Shown piece after piece: positions 47,592-55,933 of a DNA stretch of 64,000 nucleotides (position 1 is the stretch's first letter; every line of letters begins with the position of its first letter). The DNA lies in NCBI RefSeq assembly GCF_000186465.1, contig NZ_GL636091.1, forward strand, positions 600,152 to 664,151, read 5' to 3'. The notes under the pieces were generated by a model that did no database searches, was not told the DNA's origin, and saw only the letters and a program-made list of their open reading frames with translations. The DNA is from Streptococcus australis ATCC 700641. GTDB lineage: Bacteria > Bacillota > Bacilli > Lactobacillales > Streptococcaceae. Made by a program: the position numbers and the translations under genes.

Positions 47592-48147
47592 GAAAAGAAA
47601 AATACCAGAAGTGATTGTTGTTGAAGGCAAGGACGATACGGCTAATCTGAAACGCTATTATGAGGTGGATACCTATGAGACACGTGGATCCGCTATTAAT
47701 CAAGATGATCTCGAACGAATTGCTACCTTGCAAGAGTTGCGTGGAGTCATTGTCTTTACGGATCCGGATTACAATGGGGAACGGATTCGTAAGATCATCA
47801 TGCAAGAAATTCCGCAGGCCAAGCATGCCTTTTTAAATCGTGGCGAAGCAGTACCAAAATCCAAAACCAAGGGCCGTTCCTTGGGAGTAGAGCATGCCAG
47901 CTTTGAAGACTTAGAAAAGGCCCTAGCTGGACTGGTTGGCTCCTATGAAGATGAGCATTTCTTTGATATTACCAAGACTGATCTGATGCGACTCGGCCTG
48001 CTAATGGGCAGTGACAGTCGCAAACGACGGGAATATCTAGGCGAAGCCTTGCGCATCGGCTATTGCAATGGCAAACAACTGCTCAAACGTTTGGAGTTGT
48101 TTGGGATTTGTTTGGCCCAAGTAGAAGAAGTCATGGCCCGTTATTAA
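47584..48147 (+). CDS. rnmV: Ribonuclease M5 (5S rRNA maturase)
   Basis: A 187-residue TOPRIM nuclease that trims precursor 5S rRNA. The TOPRIM glutamate is in VIVVEGKDD and the DxD in VFTDPDYNG. TTG 47584 is chosen because it gives the usual family length and overlaps the tatD stop; an ATG at 47563 would add seven residues. Partners tatD and rsmA nearby match the conserved rRNA-maturation neighbourhood. Confidence 0.93.
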   Translation: MTEKRKIPEVIVVEGKDDTANLKRYYEVDTYETRGSAINQDDLERIATLQELRGVIVFTDPDYNGERIRKIIMQEIPQAKHAFLNRGEAVPKSKTKGRSLGVEHASFEDLEKALAGLVGSYEDEHFFDITKTDLMRLGLLMGSDSRKRREYLGEALRIGYCNGKQLLKRLELFGICLAQVEEVMARY

Positions 48148-48168
48148 AAATAGGAACAGAGGTAGAAG

Positions 48169-48795
48169 ATGGGATTGTTCGACCGATTTACAGATAAGAA
48201 AAAAGAGATAGGATTTTCGTTAGAGAATGTTTTCGCAGAACACCAAAAGAACCCGCGACATTTTTTGATTCCGAGTCAAGAAGAAATCAACCAATTGAAG
48301 CTTGGGGACCAGGTTCGCCTTATCTTTGTGCTGGATACAGTCTTGGAGAATGGGTGTCGAGCAGAGCGTATGTGGGTCGAACTCACTGAAATCCGCGATG
48401 GGAAGTTCAAAGGACGTTTAACCAATCAACCCGCTTTTATTACCTCCATCCAGCTTGGTGATGAGCTGGATTTTACGCAGGAACATATCGCAAGCCTGAT
48501 GGTCCCCCCGCTGAATCTTGATACACAAAAAGGGGCCATGATTACCAAGGATTGCTTCCTACGACGTGAGATTAATTGGGCCATTCACGATGAACCTCAT
48601 CACCCACAAGATAGTGGTTGGCAGTTCTTTACAGGTTATGAGTCCCAGGAAGACTTGGATGATCCATCTAAGGTCACCATTATTAGTCTTGAAGACGCCT
48701 TGGAAATGGAGCCCTTGTTAGAAACCGTCTTAGATAAGAATGGGGAAGCTTATGTCTACCAAGCGGAGCAGAATGCCTTTGTGGAAGACTGTTAG
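48169..48795 (+). CDS. DUF2314 + DUF2185 (Imm33-like) domain protein
   Basis: A 208-residue soluble protein. The N-terminal half (about 40-115: KLGDQVRLIFVL ... AERMWVELTEI) resembles DUF2314. The C-terminal half (about 120-205: ITKDCFLRREINWAIHDEP, DSGWQFFTGYES) resembles DUF2185, a family also classed as Imm33-type immunity proteins. No toxin gene is adjacent, so an immunity role is not supported by context. It may be a stand-alone housekeeping member. Located between rnmV and rsmA. Confidence 0.7.
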   Translation: MGLFDRFTDKKKEIGFSLENVFAEHQKNPRHFLIPSQEEINQLKLGDQVRLIFVLDTVLENGCRAERMWVELTEIRDGKFKGRLTNQPAFITSIQLGDELDFTQEHIASLMVPPLNLDTQKGAMITKDCFLRREINWAIHDEPHHPQDSGWQFFTGYESQEDLDDPSKVTIISLEDALEMEPLLETVLDKNGEAYVYQAEQNAFVEDC

Positions 48796-48868
48796 ACTAG
48801 ATTGTAGAGAAACACAAGAGAGATAGAGTGATTATTTCTTACACTAAACGGATTAGAAAAGAGAAAAA

Positions 48869-49744
48869 ATGAGAATTGCAGATTATAGCGTGACCAAGGC
48901 AGTGCTGGAGCGTCACGGCTTCACCTTTAAAAAATCCTTCGGTCAAAACTTCTTGACCGATACCAATATCCTTCAAAAAATTGTGGATACTGCTGAGATC
49001 GATAAGCAAGTCAATGTCATCGAAATCGGTCCCGGGATTGGTGCTTTGACAGAGTTTTTGGCAGAAAATGCTGCAGAAGTCATGGCCTTTGAGATTGATG
49101 ACCGCTTGGTGCCTATCTTAGCGGATACCTTGCGTGATTTTGACAATGTAACGGTGGTCAACCAAGATATCCTCAAGGTGGATCTCAACCAGTACATCGC
49201 AGAGTTTAAAAATCCAGAGCTTCCGATCAAAGTAGTGGCCAACCTTCCATACTACATCACGACTCCGATCCTCATGCACTTGATTGAGTCTAAAATTCCT
49301 TTCCAAGAATTTGTGGTCATGATGCAAAAAGAGGTGGCAGACCGCATCTCAGCCGAACCTAATACCAAGGCTTATGGGGCTTTGTCCATTGCTGTCCAAT
49401 ACTATATGACGGCTAAGGTGGCCTTTATCGTACCACGTACCGTCTTTGTGCCAGCGCCAAATGTCGACTCTGCTATTCTCAAGATGGTGCGTCGTGAAGA
49501 ACCAGCAGTAACCGTCAAGGATGAAGATTTCTTCTTCACTGTCAGCAAGGCTAGCTTTGTCCACCGCCGCAAAACGCTTTGGAACAACTTGACCAGTCGC
49601 TTTGGCAAGACCGAAGAAATCAAAGCCAAACTGGAAGCCGGGATCCAAGCAGCCGGTTTGCAACCTTCTGTACGAGGAGAAGCACTTAGCTTAGAAGACT
49701 TCGCCCGCTTGGCAGATGGCCTTCTTGATGCAGGGATAAAATAA
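48869..49744 (+). CDS. rsmA: 16S rRNA dimethyladenosine transferase
   Basis: A 291-residue methyltransferase (KsgA) that dimethylates two adjacent adenines near the 3' end of 16S rRNA. The SAM-binding motif is [13 protein letters not shown], the catalytic motif NLPYYITTP, and the N-terminal KKSFGQNFL is typical. Full length. Ribosome binding site agaaaag, moderate. A bidirectional terminator follows, shared with the convergent tRNA cluster. Confidence 0.96.
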   Translation: MRIADYSVTKAVLERHGFTFKKSFGQNFLTDTNILQKIVDTAEIDKQVNVIEIGPGIGALTEFLAENAAEVMAFEIDDRLVPILADTLRDFDNVTVVNQDILKVDLNQYIAEFKNPELPIKVVANLPYYITTPILMHLIESKIPFQEFVVMMQKEVADRISAEPNTKAYGALSIAVQYYMTAKVAFIVPRTVFVPAPNVDSAILKMVRREEPAVTVKDEDFFFTVSKASFVHRRKTLWNNLTSRFGKTEEIKAKLEAGIQAAGLQPSVRGEALSLEDFARLADGLLDAGIK

Positions 49745-49748
49745 TAGA

Positions 49749-49781
49749 AAAGACATGGACTACAAAGCCCATGTCTTTTTG
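49749..49781 (+). terminator. Bidirectional terminator between rsmA and the tRNA cluster
   Basis: Arms aaaagacatgg / ccatgtcttttt. T-runs occur on both strands, so it can end rsmA on the plus strand and the tRNA transcript on the minus strand. Confidence 0.85.
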
Positions 49782-49790
49782 AGTGATAGA

Positions 49791-49879
49791 AGGAAAGGAC
49801 GGGATTTGAACCCGCGCGTGAAGAAAATCCACTTGCCGGATTTCGAGTCCGGTGCTGTACCGAGCTGAGCCACCTTTCC
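49791..49879 (-). tRNA. tRNA-Ser (CGA)
   Basis: 89 nt, minus strand. Acceptor GGAAAGG pairs with CCTTTCC; anticodon arm CCGGA-CTCGAAA-TCCGG gives CGA. There is a class II long variable arm (GTGGA ... TTCAC), a GGTTCAAAT-type T arm, and a D loop with GG. CCA is not encoded. The base at position 73 reads T, unusual for serine tRNAs (normally G), so the copy may not be fully standard. Confidence 0.82.
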
Positions 49880-49883
49880 AAGA

Positions 49884-49972
49884 TGCGGAGAAAGGGATTT
49901 GAACCCGCGCGTGAAGAAAATCCACTTGCCGGATTTCGAGTCCGGTGCTGTACCGAGCTGAGCCACCTTTCC
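49884..49972 (-). tRNA. Chimeric tRNA: Ser(CGA) body with tRNA-Leu 3' acceptor strand (probably non-functional)
   Basis: From the 5' end through the T loop it is identical to the tRNA-Ser(CGA) at 49791-49879. After the shared GGGTTCAAATCCC it continues with the 3' end of the neighbouring tRNA-Leu (TTTCTCCGCA). The acceptor stem would pair GGAAAGG with TCTCCGC: positions 2, 3 and 4 mismatch, and the T stem loses a pair. Best explained as a tandem duplication by recombination at the 13-bp T-arm identity. Confidence 0.75.
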
Positions 49973-49976
49973 AAGA

Positions 49977-50059
49977 TGCGGAGAAAGGGATTTGAACCCT
50001 CACGCCCGAAGGGGCACATGCGCCTGAAGCATGCGTGTCTGCCGTTCCACCACCTCCGC
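49977..50059 (-). tRNA. tRNA-Leu (CAG)
   Basis: 83 nt, minus strand. Acceptor GCGGAGG pairs with TCTCCGC, position 73 is A; anticodon arm CATGC-TTCAGGC-GCATG gives CAG. Long variable arm (TGCCCCTTCGGGCG), T arm GGGTTCAAATCCC. All stems pair. First gene of the minus-strand tRNA transcript. Confidence 0.92.
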
Positions 50060-50067
50060 ATAGTTCT

Positions 50068-50095
50068 ATTATACTCTTTTTAAAAGAAATGCCAA
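50068..50095 (-). promoter_or_regulatory. Promoter of the tRNA cluster
   Basis: On the minus strand: TTGGCA (50095-50090), 16-bp spacer, TATAAT (50073-50068), 9 bp ahead of tRNA-Leu. Confidence 0.75.
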
Positions 50096-50142
50096 GAAAA
50101 AATAGCATGTTTCTTTTTATCGAACCTATAGAGGAAACAGAA

Positions 50143-50173
50143 AAAGGCTGGGAAAATCCAGCCTTTTCTTTCT
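50143..50173 (-). terminator. Terminator after the minus-strand CPBP gene
   Basis: Arms aaaaggctgg / ccagcctttt, with A/T runs on both sides so it works in both directions. Confidence 0.75.
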
Positions 50174-50178
50174 TTTAC

Positions 50179-51099
50179 TTATTCATAACTCAGTTGAGGA
50201 TAGAGTTCTTCTTGTTCTGCAGAGGTATCTTTGAGAATAAAGATGGCCCATAAGAGAGCAAGGAGAAAGACGACTAAGCCAGGGATCCCGCCTTCAGGTC
50301 CAAACTCACCACCTGTGATAAAGGTCCGGTTTGAAGTCGTGAAGTACATCAGAGAGGATTCACTATCAAAGCCACTGACATGGAAGCCGTAGACATTGCC
50401 CATAATGAAGTTCCAGGCGAAGTGGAAGCCACAAGGTCCCCAGATATTTCCTCTCTTTAAGGCATAGACAGCTGTGAAGAGACCGAAAACAAAGAGGTGA
50501 ACCGTTGAGAGCCAAGAAGCTCCGTTGTTGTTCAAGTGGAAGTAGGAGAACATGGTAGAAGAAATGAGGATAGCTAAGTAAGCATTCTTATGATAAGAAA
50601 TAATCGGAATCAACCAACCACGGATATAAATTTCTTCTGCTGCCGTTTGAAAAATATAGCCAATCAGAACCAAGATCCAAGATACGAGGAAAGGAAGACT
50701 AAATTGAATGCGATCGAAACGAACATCACCAGTAATAAAGAAGATGATTAATACCGTGGTAATCATAATGGCGCCGACCAAGACCCCCTTAGCGAATTCG
50801 GACAGACCATTTCCTTTGGAAAAGCCCATGGTCCGAACCGGTCGTTTTTCAATGAGTTTCACCCAGAGGAAGAAGGCAATGATGGTGTAGAGGAAGGACA
50901 AAAGATCCAGAATATTCCACCAGTCGGGAATCCAACTTTGTTTGTTCAAAAAGAAGTTTGTGGAAGCAGTACTAATCGGAGACATGTACTGGGTGATGTA
51001 ATAGAGAATAAAGGGAGCTAAAAACCAAGGGGTTAAGAACTTCCCTTTCTTTACATTAGAAACGAGAGGGTTACTCTTAGAAAGAAATGAAAAACTCAT
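50179..51099 (-). CDS. CPBP-family intramembrane metalloprotease
   Basis: A 306-residue protein with about eight membrane segments and intact CPBP motifs: AAEEIYIRGW (EExxxR), FSYFHLN (FxxxH) and HFAWN (HxxxN), the residues that form the glutamyl/metal site. The family includes CAAX prenyl proteases and bacteriocin self-immunity proteins; no bacteriocin genes are nearby. It is the only protein gene on the minus strand in the window. Its promoter carries a cre site, so carbon-catabolite control is likely. Confidence 0.88.
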   Translation of the reverse strand: MSFSFLSKSNPLVSNVKKGKFLTPWFLAPFILYYITQYMSPISTASTNFFLNKQSWIPDWWNILDLLSFLYTIIAFFLWVKLIEKRPVRTMGFSKGNGLSEFAKGVLVGAIMITTVLIIFFITGDVRFDRIQFSLPFLVSWILVLIGYIFQTAAEEIYIRGWLIPIISYHKNAYLAILISSTMFSYFHLNNNGASWLSTVHLFVFGLFTAVYALKRGNIWGPCGFHFAWNFIMGNVYGFHVSGFDSESSLMYFTTSNRTFITGGEFGPEGGIPGLVVFLLALLWAIFILKDTSAEQEELYPQLSYE

Positions 51100-51282
51100 A
51101 AAGGACCTCCTTATACATGGCAGGGATTAGTAAGAAAGTCAGAAATCAGGCACCAAAAAGAGGGCTTCTTTCATTACTAATCAGGTAGCTTCGTCAAGAA
51201 ATGTATCAGTCTCCGTCACTTCCTTTCTATAAAATAGTTTGTACTTCCCACAAGAGGCATATATATTATGTCCTTCTCCTCT

Positions 51283-51311
51283 ATTATAAACTTATCTGAA
51301 AACGTTTACAA
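51283..51311 (-). promoter_or_regulatory. Minus-strand promoter of the CPBP gene with overlapping cre site
   Basis: Minus strand: TTGTAA (51311-51306), 17-bp spacer, TATAAT (51288-51283). TGAAAACGTTTACA (51297-51310, plus strand) fits TGWAANCGNTNNCA exactly and covers the -35 and part of the spacer. About 330 bp (51100-51430) between the divergent genes otherwise hold only promoter elements and a roughly 180-nt leader for the CPBP gene. Confidence 0.65.
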
Positions 51312-51393
51312 CCCCTTGTCTGCATCTTGCTCAAAAAAACTGGATGGACTTCTTTTTTCATCCCCAAGTAAGCAAGCGCTATCGTATATTTTT

Positions 51394-51402
51394 TGATATA
51401 AT
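51394..51402 (+). promoter_or_regulatory. rsgA promoter
   Basis: Extended -10 TGATATAAT, 28 bp before the TTG start of rsgA. Confidence 0.65.
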
Positions 51403-51430
51403 GGTAGTATTAACTTTAAAGGAGTGCTAG

Positions 51431-52309
51431 TTGCAAGGAACGATTGTTAAAGCCTTGGCCGGTTTTTATTATGTGGAGTGCGAGGGGGAAATATACCAAA
51501 CACGCGCCCGAGGAAATTTCCGGAAAAAGGGACAAACTCCCTATGTTGGAGACAAAGTAGAATTTTCAGCAGAAGAAAATTCGGAAGGCTATATTTTAAA
51601 AATATTCCCAAGAAAGAATAGCTTAGTCCGTCCGCCGATTGTGAATATAGATCAAGCTGTCGTCATCATGTCTGCCAAAGAGCCAGATTTTAATGTTAAT
51701 TTATTGGACCGATTTTTAGTTCTTTTGGAACAAAAAGTGATTCATCCGATTGTCTATATTTCAAAGATGGACTTACTAGAAGATCCAGCTGAGATGCTTC
51801 CTTTCCAGGAAGTCTATCGCCAAATGGGCTATGACTTTGTCACTGACAAGGAAGAGCTCTGGCCTCTCTTGAAGGATCAGGTGACGGTCTTTATGGGGCA
51901 AACAGGAGTGGGAAAATCCACCCTCTTGAATACCTTGGCTCCAGAGTTGGAACTAGAGACAGGAGAGATTTCGGACAGTCTTGGACGAGGCCGCCATACG
52001 ACGCGAGCCGTCAGCTTCTATGATCTCAATGGGGGCAAAATTGCGGATACCCCTGGCTTTTCCTCTTTAGATTATGAAGTCGATAATGCGGAAGATCTGA
52101 ATCATGCTTTTCCAGATATCGCCAAGGTAAGTCAGGATTGCAAGTTCCGTACTTGTACCCACACACATGAACCATCCTGTGCCGTCAAGCCTGCTGTTGA
52201 GGAAGGAATCATAGCTTCCTTCCGCTTTGAGAATTATTTACAGTTTTTGAGTGAGATCGAAAATAGACGAGAAACCTATAAAAAAGTATCGAAAAAATTG
52301 CCCAAATAA
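51431..52309 (+). CDS. rsgA: Ribosome small subunit biogenesis GTPase RsgA
   Basis: A 292-residue circularly permuted GTPase that assists 30S maturation. N-terminal OB fold (1-65), the permuted G4-G1-G3 order with YISKMDL before [12 protein letters not shown] and DTPGF, and a C-terminal zinc knuckle ([14 protein letters not shown]). TTG start with aaaggag seven bases upstream. First gene of a run rsgA-rpe-thiN-rmuC-cbf1 with short gaps or overlaps, an arrangement typical of streptococci. Confidence 0.96.
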   Translation: MQGTIVKALAGFYYVECEGEIYQTRARGNFRKKGQTPYVGDKVEFSAEENSEGYILKIFPRKNSLVRPPIVNIDQAVVIMSAKEPDFNVNLLDRFLVLLEQKVIHPIVYISKMDLLEDPAEMLPFQEVYRQMGYDFVTDKEELWPLLKDQVTVFMGQTGVGKSTLLNTLAPELELETGEISDSLGRGRHTTRAVSFYDLNGGKIADTPGFSSLDYEVDNAEDLNHAFPDIAKVSQDCKFRTCTHTHEPSCAVKPAVEEGIIASFRFENYLQFLSEIENRRETYKKVSKKLPK

Positions 52310-52324
52310 GGAGATCTGAATAAT

Positions 52325-52984
52325 ATGAAAATAAACAAATTAGCCCCATCTATTTTGAGTGCAGATTATGCAAATTTTGAAAGTGAATTGAAAAAATTAG
52401 AAGCATCTGGTGCGGAGTACGCTCACATCGATGTGATGGACGGCCACTTTGTGCCTAATATCAGCTTTGGAGCTGGTGTAGTTGCTAGTATGCGTCCTCA
52501 CAGCAAGCTAGTGTTTGACTGCCACTTGATGGTTACCAATCCTGAGCAACATATTGAAGAGTTTGCGCGTGCCGGGGCAGATATCATTAGCATTCATGTA
52601 GAAGCGACTCCACACATCCATGGTGCCCTTCAAAAAATTCGTTTGGCAGGTGTGAAACCAAGTGTGGTCATCAATCCAGGAACCCCTGTTGAAAGTATCC
52701 AACACATCTTGAACTTGGTAGACCAAGTACTTGTTATGACTGTCAACCCAGGATTTGGTGGGCAAGCCTTCCTGCCAGAAACCATGGATAAGATTCGTCA
52801 ATTGGTTCAATTGCGTGAAGAAAAAGGCTTGGATTTCGATATTGAAGTCGATGGGGGAATTGACGACAAGACGATTCACGCTGCGAAAGAAGCAGGAGCA
52901 AACGTCTTTGTAGCAGGTTCCTATGTGTTTAATGGAGATGTGAATGAACGAGTTCAAACCCTTCGAGCAGCCATCCAAGACTAA
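52325..52984 (+). CDS. rpe: Ribulose-phosphate 3-epimerase
   Basis: A 219-residue TIM-barrel enzyme interconverting ribulose-5-phosphate and xylulose-5-phosphate in the pentose phosphate pathway. Metal and catalytic motifs: SILSADYANF at the start, HIDVMDGHFVPN, MTVNPGFGGQ, VDGGI. Ribosome binding site aaggagatc. Its 3' end overlaps thiN by 41 bp. Confidence 0.97.
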   Translation: MKINKLAPSILSADYANFESELKKLEASGAEYAHIDVMDGHFVPNISFGAGVVASMRPHSKLVFDCHLMVTNPEQHIEEFARAGADIISIHVEATPHIHGALQKIRLAGVKPSVVINPGTPVESIQHILNLVDQVLVMTVNPGFGGQAFLPETMDKIRQLVQLREEKGLDFDIEVDGGIDDKTIHAAKEAGANVFVAGSYVFNGDVNERVQTLRAAIQD

Positions 52985-53609
52985 GGTTGCGATTGTAGCT
53001 GGAGGCCGAGTGGAAACCATTCCGCTAGACTTGGATGTTTATGTCGGGGTGGATGCAGGCTGCCTTTTCCTTTTAGAGCAAGGACTGGAACTATCTTTAG
53101 CAGTTGGAGATTTTGACTCTGTCGAGCCAGAAGAATTCCAGAGTATTCAATCTGCGGCTCATGAATTACGGACTTCGGTAGCAGAAAAAAATGATACGGA
53201 TCTGGAATTGGCGATTAAGGAAGTATTAGCAGGTTGGCCTCAGGCGGATATTCTAATCTTTGGAGCCTTTGGTGGTCGCCTGGATCACCACTTGGCCAGC
53301 GTTTTTTTGCCCAGCAATCCAGAGATTGCACCCTTTATGTCGCAACTTTACTTGATGGACCAACAGAATTATCTCTGCTATCGTCCAGCAGGTCGCCATA
53401 CCATTCTGCCTATAGCAGGCTATACCTATGTAGCTTTTATGCCAGTTGAGGGAGCTTCCATCCAGATTGAAGGAGCCAAGTATCCCTTAAATCCGACCAA
53501 TTATTTTAAAAAGGCTATTTATGGTTCCAACGAGTTTATCAATCAGCCGATTACCTTAACCCTTGATCGAGGCTATGCCCTTATCATTTATAGCAAGGAT
53601 GGGAAATAA
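52944..53609 (+). CDS. thiN: Thiamine pyrophosphokinase
   Basis: A 221-residue enzyme converting thiamine to thiamine pyrophosphate. Motifs are GVDAG, VGDFDSV and GAFGGRLDHHLA, with the C-terminal beta domain. ATG 52944 gives a 41-bp overlap with rpe and an N-terminal extension of about 12 residues before the usual family start (KVAIVAGG). No better start is visible, so the overlap seems real and implies translational coupling. TPP made here serves transketolase in the same pathway as rpe. Confidence 0.92.
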   Translation: MNEFKPFEQPSKTKVAIVAGGRVETIPLDLDVYVGVDAGCLFLLEQGLELSLAVGDFDSVEPEEFQSIQSAAHELRTSVAEKNDTDLELAIKEVLAGWPQADILIFGAFGGRLDHHLASVFLPSNPEIAPFMSQLYLMDQQNYLCYRPAGRHTILPIAGYTYVAFMPVEGASIQIEGAKYPLNPTNYFKKAIYGSNEFINQPITLTLDRGYALIIYSKDGK

Positions 53610-53610
53610 G

Positions 53611-54867
53611 ATGGAATTAATCCTTTTTGTATTAGGAGTGGGAAATCTTGTCTTGCTCTTCTTGCTCTACCAGCAACGGACAGCTGATAACAAACAGGTC
53701 CGTGACTTACTGGAGGACCAAGAAGATCATCTTTCGGATCAGCTGGATTACCGATTCGAGAGAGAGCGACAAGCTCAGCAAATCACTGGCCAGCAGATAG
53801 AGATGGCGATCAGTGACCGACTAATGGAATTACGGACAGAAATGCATCAGCAAACGACTGCTTTACGAACAGAAATTGCTGAAAACTTCACTAAAAACCG
53901 TGACAAAACGGACGAGCGGATGCAACAGATTCAGGCTTCCAATGATTTGCGGTTGGAGCAGATGCGTCAAACGGTCGAAGAAAAGCTAGAAAAAACCTTG
54001 CATAGTCGTCTCCAAACCTCCTTTGAGACGGTCTCCAAACAATTGGAATCGGTCAATAAAGGCCTTGGGGAAATGCAGACGGTCGCAAGAGATGTGGGGA
54101 GCCTCAATAAGGTCCTCTCCAATACCAAAACTCGTGGGATTATGGGAGAGTTACAGCTCGGTCAAATTATTGAAGATATCCTAACTCCTGCCCAATACGA
54201 GAGAGAGTTTGTAACAGTTCCCAACTCCAGCGAACGCGTCGAGTATGCCATCAAGATGCCTGGTCAGGTCAGAGGGGAATATGTCTATCTACCAATCGAC
54301 TCTAAATTTCCTCTGGAGGGTTATTACCGACTGGAAGAAGCCTATGAAGGTGGAGAGAAAGAGGAGATTGAGCGGTGTCGCAAGCTCCTATTGGCTAGTA
54401 TCAAACAATTTGCCAAGGACATTCATCAAAAATACCTCTATCCGCCTGCCACTACTAATTTTGGGATTCTCTTTTTACCGACGGAAGGCCTCTATTCAGA
54501 AGTGGTCCGCGACCCAGCCTTCTTTGATCGCCTCCGAAGAGAGGAACAGATCGTCGTCGCTGGTCCAAGCACGCTTTCGGCCTTGTTAAATTCCCTATCG
54601 GTTGGATTTAAGACTCTTAATATTCAACGAAGCGCAGATGATATTAGTAAGGTCCTTGCTTCCGTCAAGACAGAGTTCCAAAAATTTGGAGGCGTTTTAG
54701 AAAAGACCCAACGGCAGTTGAAGCATGCTTCTGGCAACATCGATGAACTCTTAAACCGGAGAACAAATGCTATCGAGCGTACACTCCGAAACATTGAAAC
54801 GTCAGAGAATCTAGATATAGCAAGCCTATTGAATTTAGAAGATGGAGAAGATGATGGTCAAAATTAA
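53611..54867 (+). CDS. rmuC: RmuC-family protein
   Basis: A 418-residue protein. One N-terminal membrane helix (LILFVLGVGNLVLLFLLY), a long coiled coil (about 30-190), then the conserved RmuC nuclease-like core (about 195-385: IMGELQLGQIIEDIL, YLPIDSKFP, LFLPTEGLY, GPSTLSALLNSL). RmuC limits DNA inversion rearrangements in E. coli. ATG 53611 is the natural start, one base after the thiN stop codon. Confidence 0.92.
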   Translation: MELILFVLGVGNLVLLFLLYQQRTADNKQVRDLLEDQEDHLSDQLDYRFERERQAQQITGQQIEMAISDRLMELRTEMHQQTTALRTEIAENFTKNRDKTDERMQQIQASNDLRLEQMRQTVEEKLEKTLHSRLQTSFETVSKQLESVNKGLGEMQTVARDVGSLNKVLSNTKTRGIMGELQLGQIIEDILTPAQYEREFVTVPNSSERVEYAIKMPGQVRGEYVYLPIDSKFPLEGYYRLEEAYEGGEKEEIERCRKLLLASIKQFAKDIHQKYLYPPATTNFGILFLPTEGLYSEVVRDPAFFDRLRREEQIVVAGPSTLSALLNSLSVGFKTLNIQRSADDISKVLASVKTEFQKFGGVLEKTQRQLKHASGNIDELLNRRTNAIERTLRNIETSENLDIASLLNLEDGEDDGQN

Positions 54868-55804
54868 TCAAATGAAAAAAGACGAATTATTTGAAGGCTT
54901 CTACCTCATTAAGTCAGCAGATGTTCGTCAGACACGGGCTGGAAAGAACTATCTTGCCTTTGTCTTCCAAGATGAGACAGGCACGATTGAAGGAAAATTG
55001 TGGGATGCTCAGCCACATAATGTGGAGCAGTTCCAAGCTGGTCGCGTCGTTCATATGAGCGGCCGCCGGGAGGTTTATAATAATACGCCCCAGGTCAATC
55101 AATTAACCTTGCGGTTGCCTCAAAACGGGGAACCGTCTAACCCAGCAGACTTTAAAGAAAAACCTCCAGTGAATCCAGTCGATTTGAAAGATTACCTGTC
55201 GGGGATGATTTTCAAAATAGAAAATCCGGTTTGGCAACGTGTGGTGAGGGCGCTCTACAGCAAGTACGACAAAGAGTTCTACTCTTATCCTGCGGCCAAA
55301 ACCAACCACCATGCCTTTGAGACAGGCTTAGCTTATCACACAGCCACTATGGTCCGTTTGGCTGAGAGCATCTCTCAGGTTTATCCTCAATTAAACCAAA
55401 GTCTTCTCTATGCCGGGATCATGCTCCATGATCTTGCCAAGGTACTGGAACTCTCAGGCCCTGAAAATACGGAATATACGGTTCGAGGAAACCTCATCGG
55501 GCACATTGCTCTGATCGATGAAGAAATTACCAAGGTCTTACAAGAGTTGAAGATTGATGATCAAAAAGAAGATGTGATCGTGTTGCGACATGTGATTTTG
55601 AGTCACCATGGTCTACTAGAATATGGTAGCCCGGTTCGTCCAAAAATCATGGAAGCGGAGATCATCCATATGATTGATAACCTAGATGCAGAAATGATGA
55701 TGATGACTTCTGCCTTGGCTTTAGTGGGACCTGGTGAAATGACCAATAAGATTTTTGCCTTGGATAACCGCTCCTTCTATAAGCCGAATTTAAAAGATTC
55801 CTAA
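54842..55804 (+). CDS. 3'-5' exoribonuclease YhaM/Cbf1
   Basis: A 320-residue protein. N-terminal OB-fold domain (KNYLAFVFQDETGTIEGKLWD) and HD-superfamily phosphohydrolase domain (HHAFETGLAYH, HDLAKV, SHHGLLEYGSP). Cbf1/YhaM trims RNA 3' ends in pneumococcus and Bacillus. Possible starts are 54842, 54851 and 54854; the homologue-like start MVKINQMKKDE is at 54854. It overlaps rmuC by 14-26 bp. Confidence 0.93.
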   Translation: MEKMMVKINQMKKDELFEGFYLIKSADVRQTRAGKNYLAFVFQDETGTIEGKLWDAQPHNVEQFQAGRVVHMSGRREVYNNTPQVNQLTLRLPQNGEPSNPADFKEKPPVNPVDLKDYLSGMIFKIENPVWQRVVRALYSKYDKEFYSYPAAKTNHHAFETGLAYHTATMVRLAESISQVYPQLNQSLLYAGIMLHDLAKVLELSGPENTEYTVRGNLIGHIALIDEEITKVLQELKIDDQKEDVIVLRHVILSHHGLLEYGSPVRPKIMEAEIIHMIDNLDAEMMMMTSALALVGPGEMTNKIFALDNRSFYKPNLKDS

Positions 55805-55875
55805 TAAACAGGAGCCAAAAAGGTCACTCTAATTTTGTTAGTAAAAAAACGAGAAACGAATGTTGTGAGACTAAC

Positions 55876-55907
55876 AATGTTCGTTTTTTGGTATAATATG
55901 GTATAAT
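55876..55907 (+). promoter_or_regulatory. purR control region: PurBox-like site and twin extended -10 promoters
   Basis: Read on the minus strand, 55888-55876 is aaaaacgaacatt, one mismatch from the lactococcal/streptococcal PurBox AWWWCCGAACWWT. TGGTATAAT occurs twice (55889-55897 and 55899-55907). The PurBox-like site also forms one arm of an imperfect hairpin (55855-55889) that may end the cbf1 transcript. This suggests purR autoregulation. Confidence 0.5.
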
Positions 55908-55933
55908 ACAATAAAAAACTATGTGGAGAGAAA

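Noticed and set aside
48169..48795. Toxin-immunity module around the DUF2185 protein
   Set aside because: No toxin, secretion or recombination genes adjoin it; neighbours are rRNA maturation genes in conserved order.
49686..50108. Overlapping minus-strand open frames through the tRNA cluster
   Set aside because: They cover three tRNA genes and their duplicated sequence; the repeat in the translation is the tRNA duplication, not a protein repeat.
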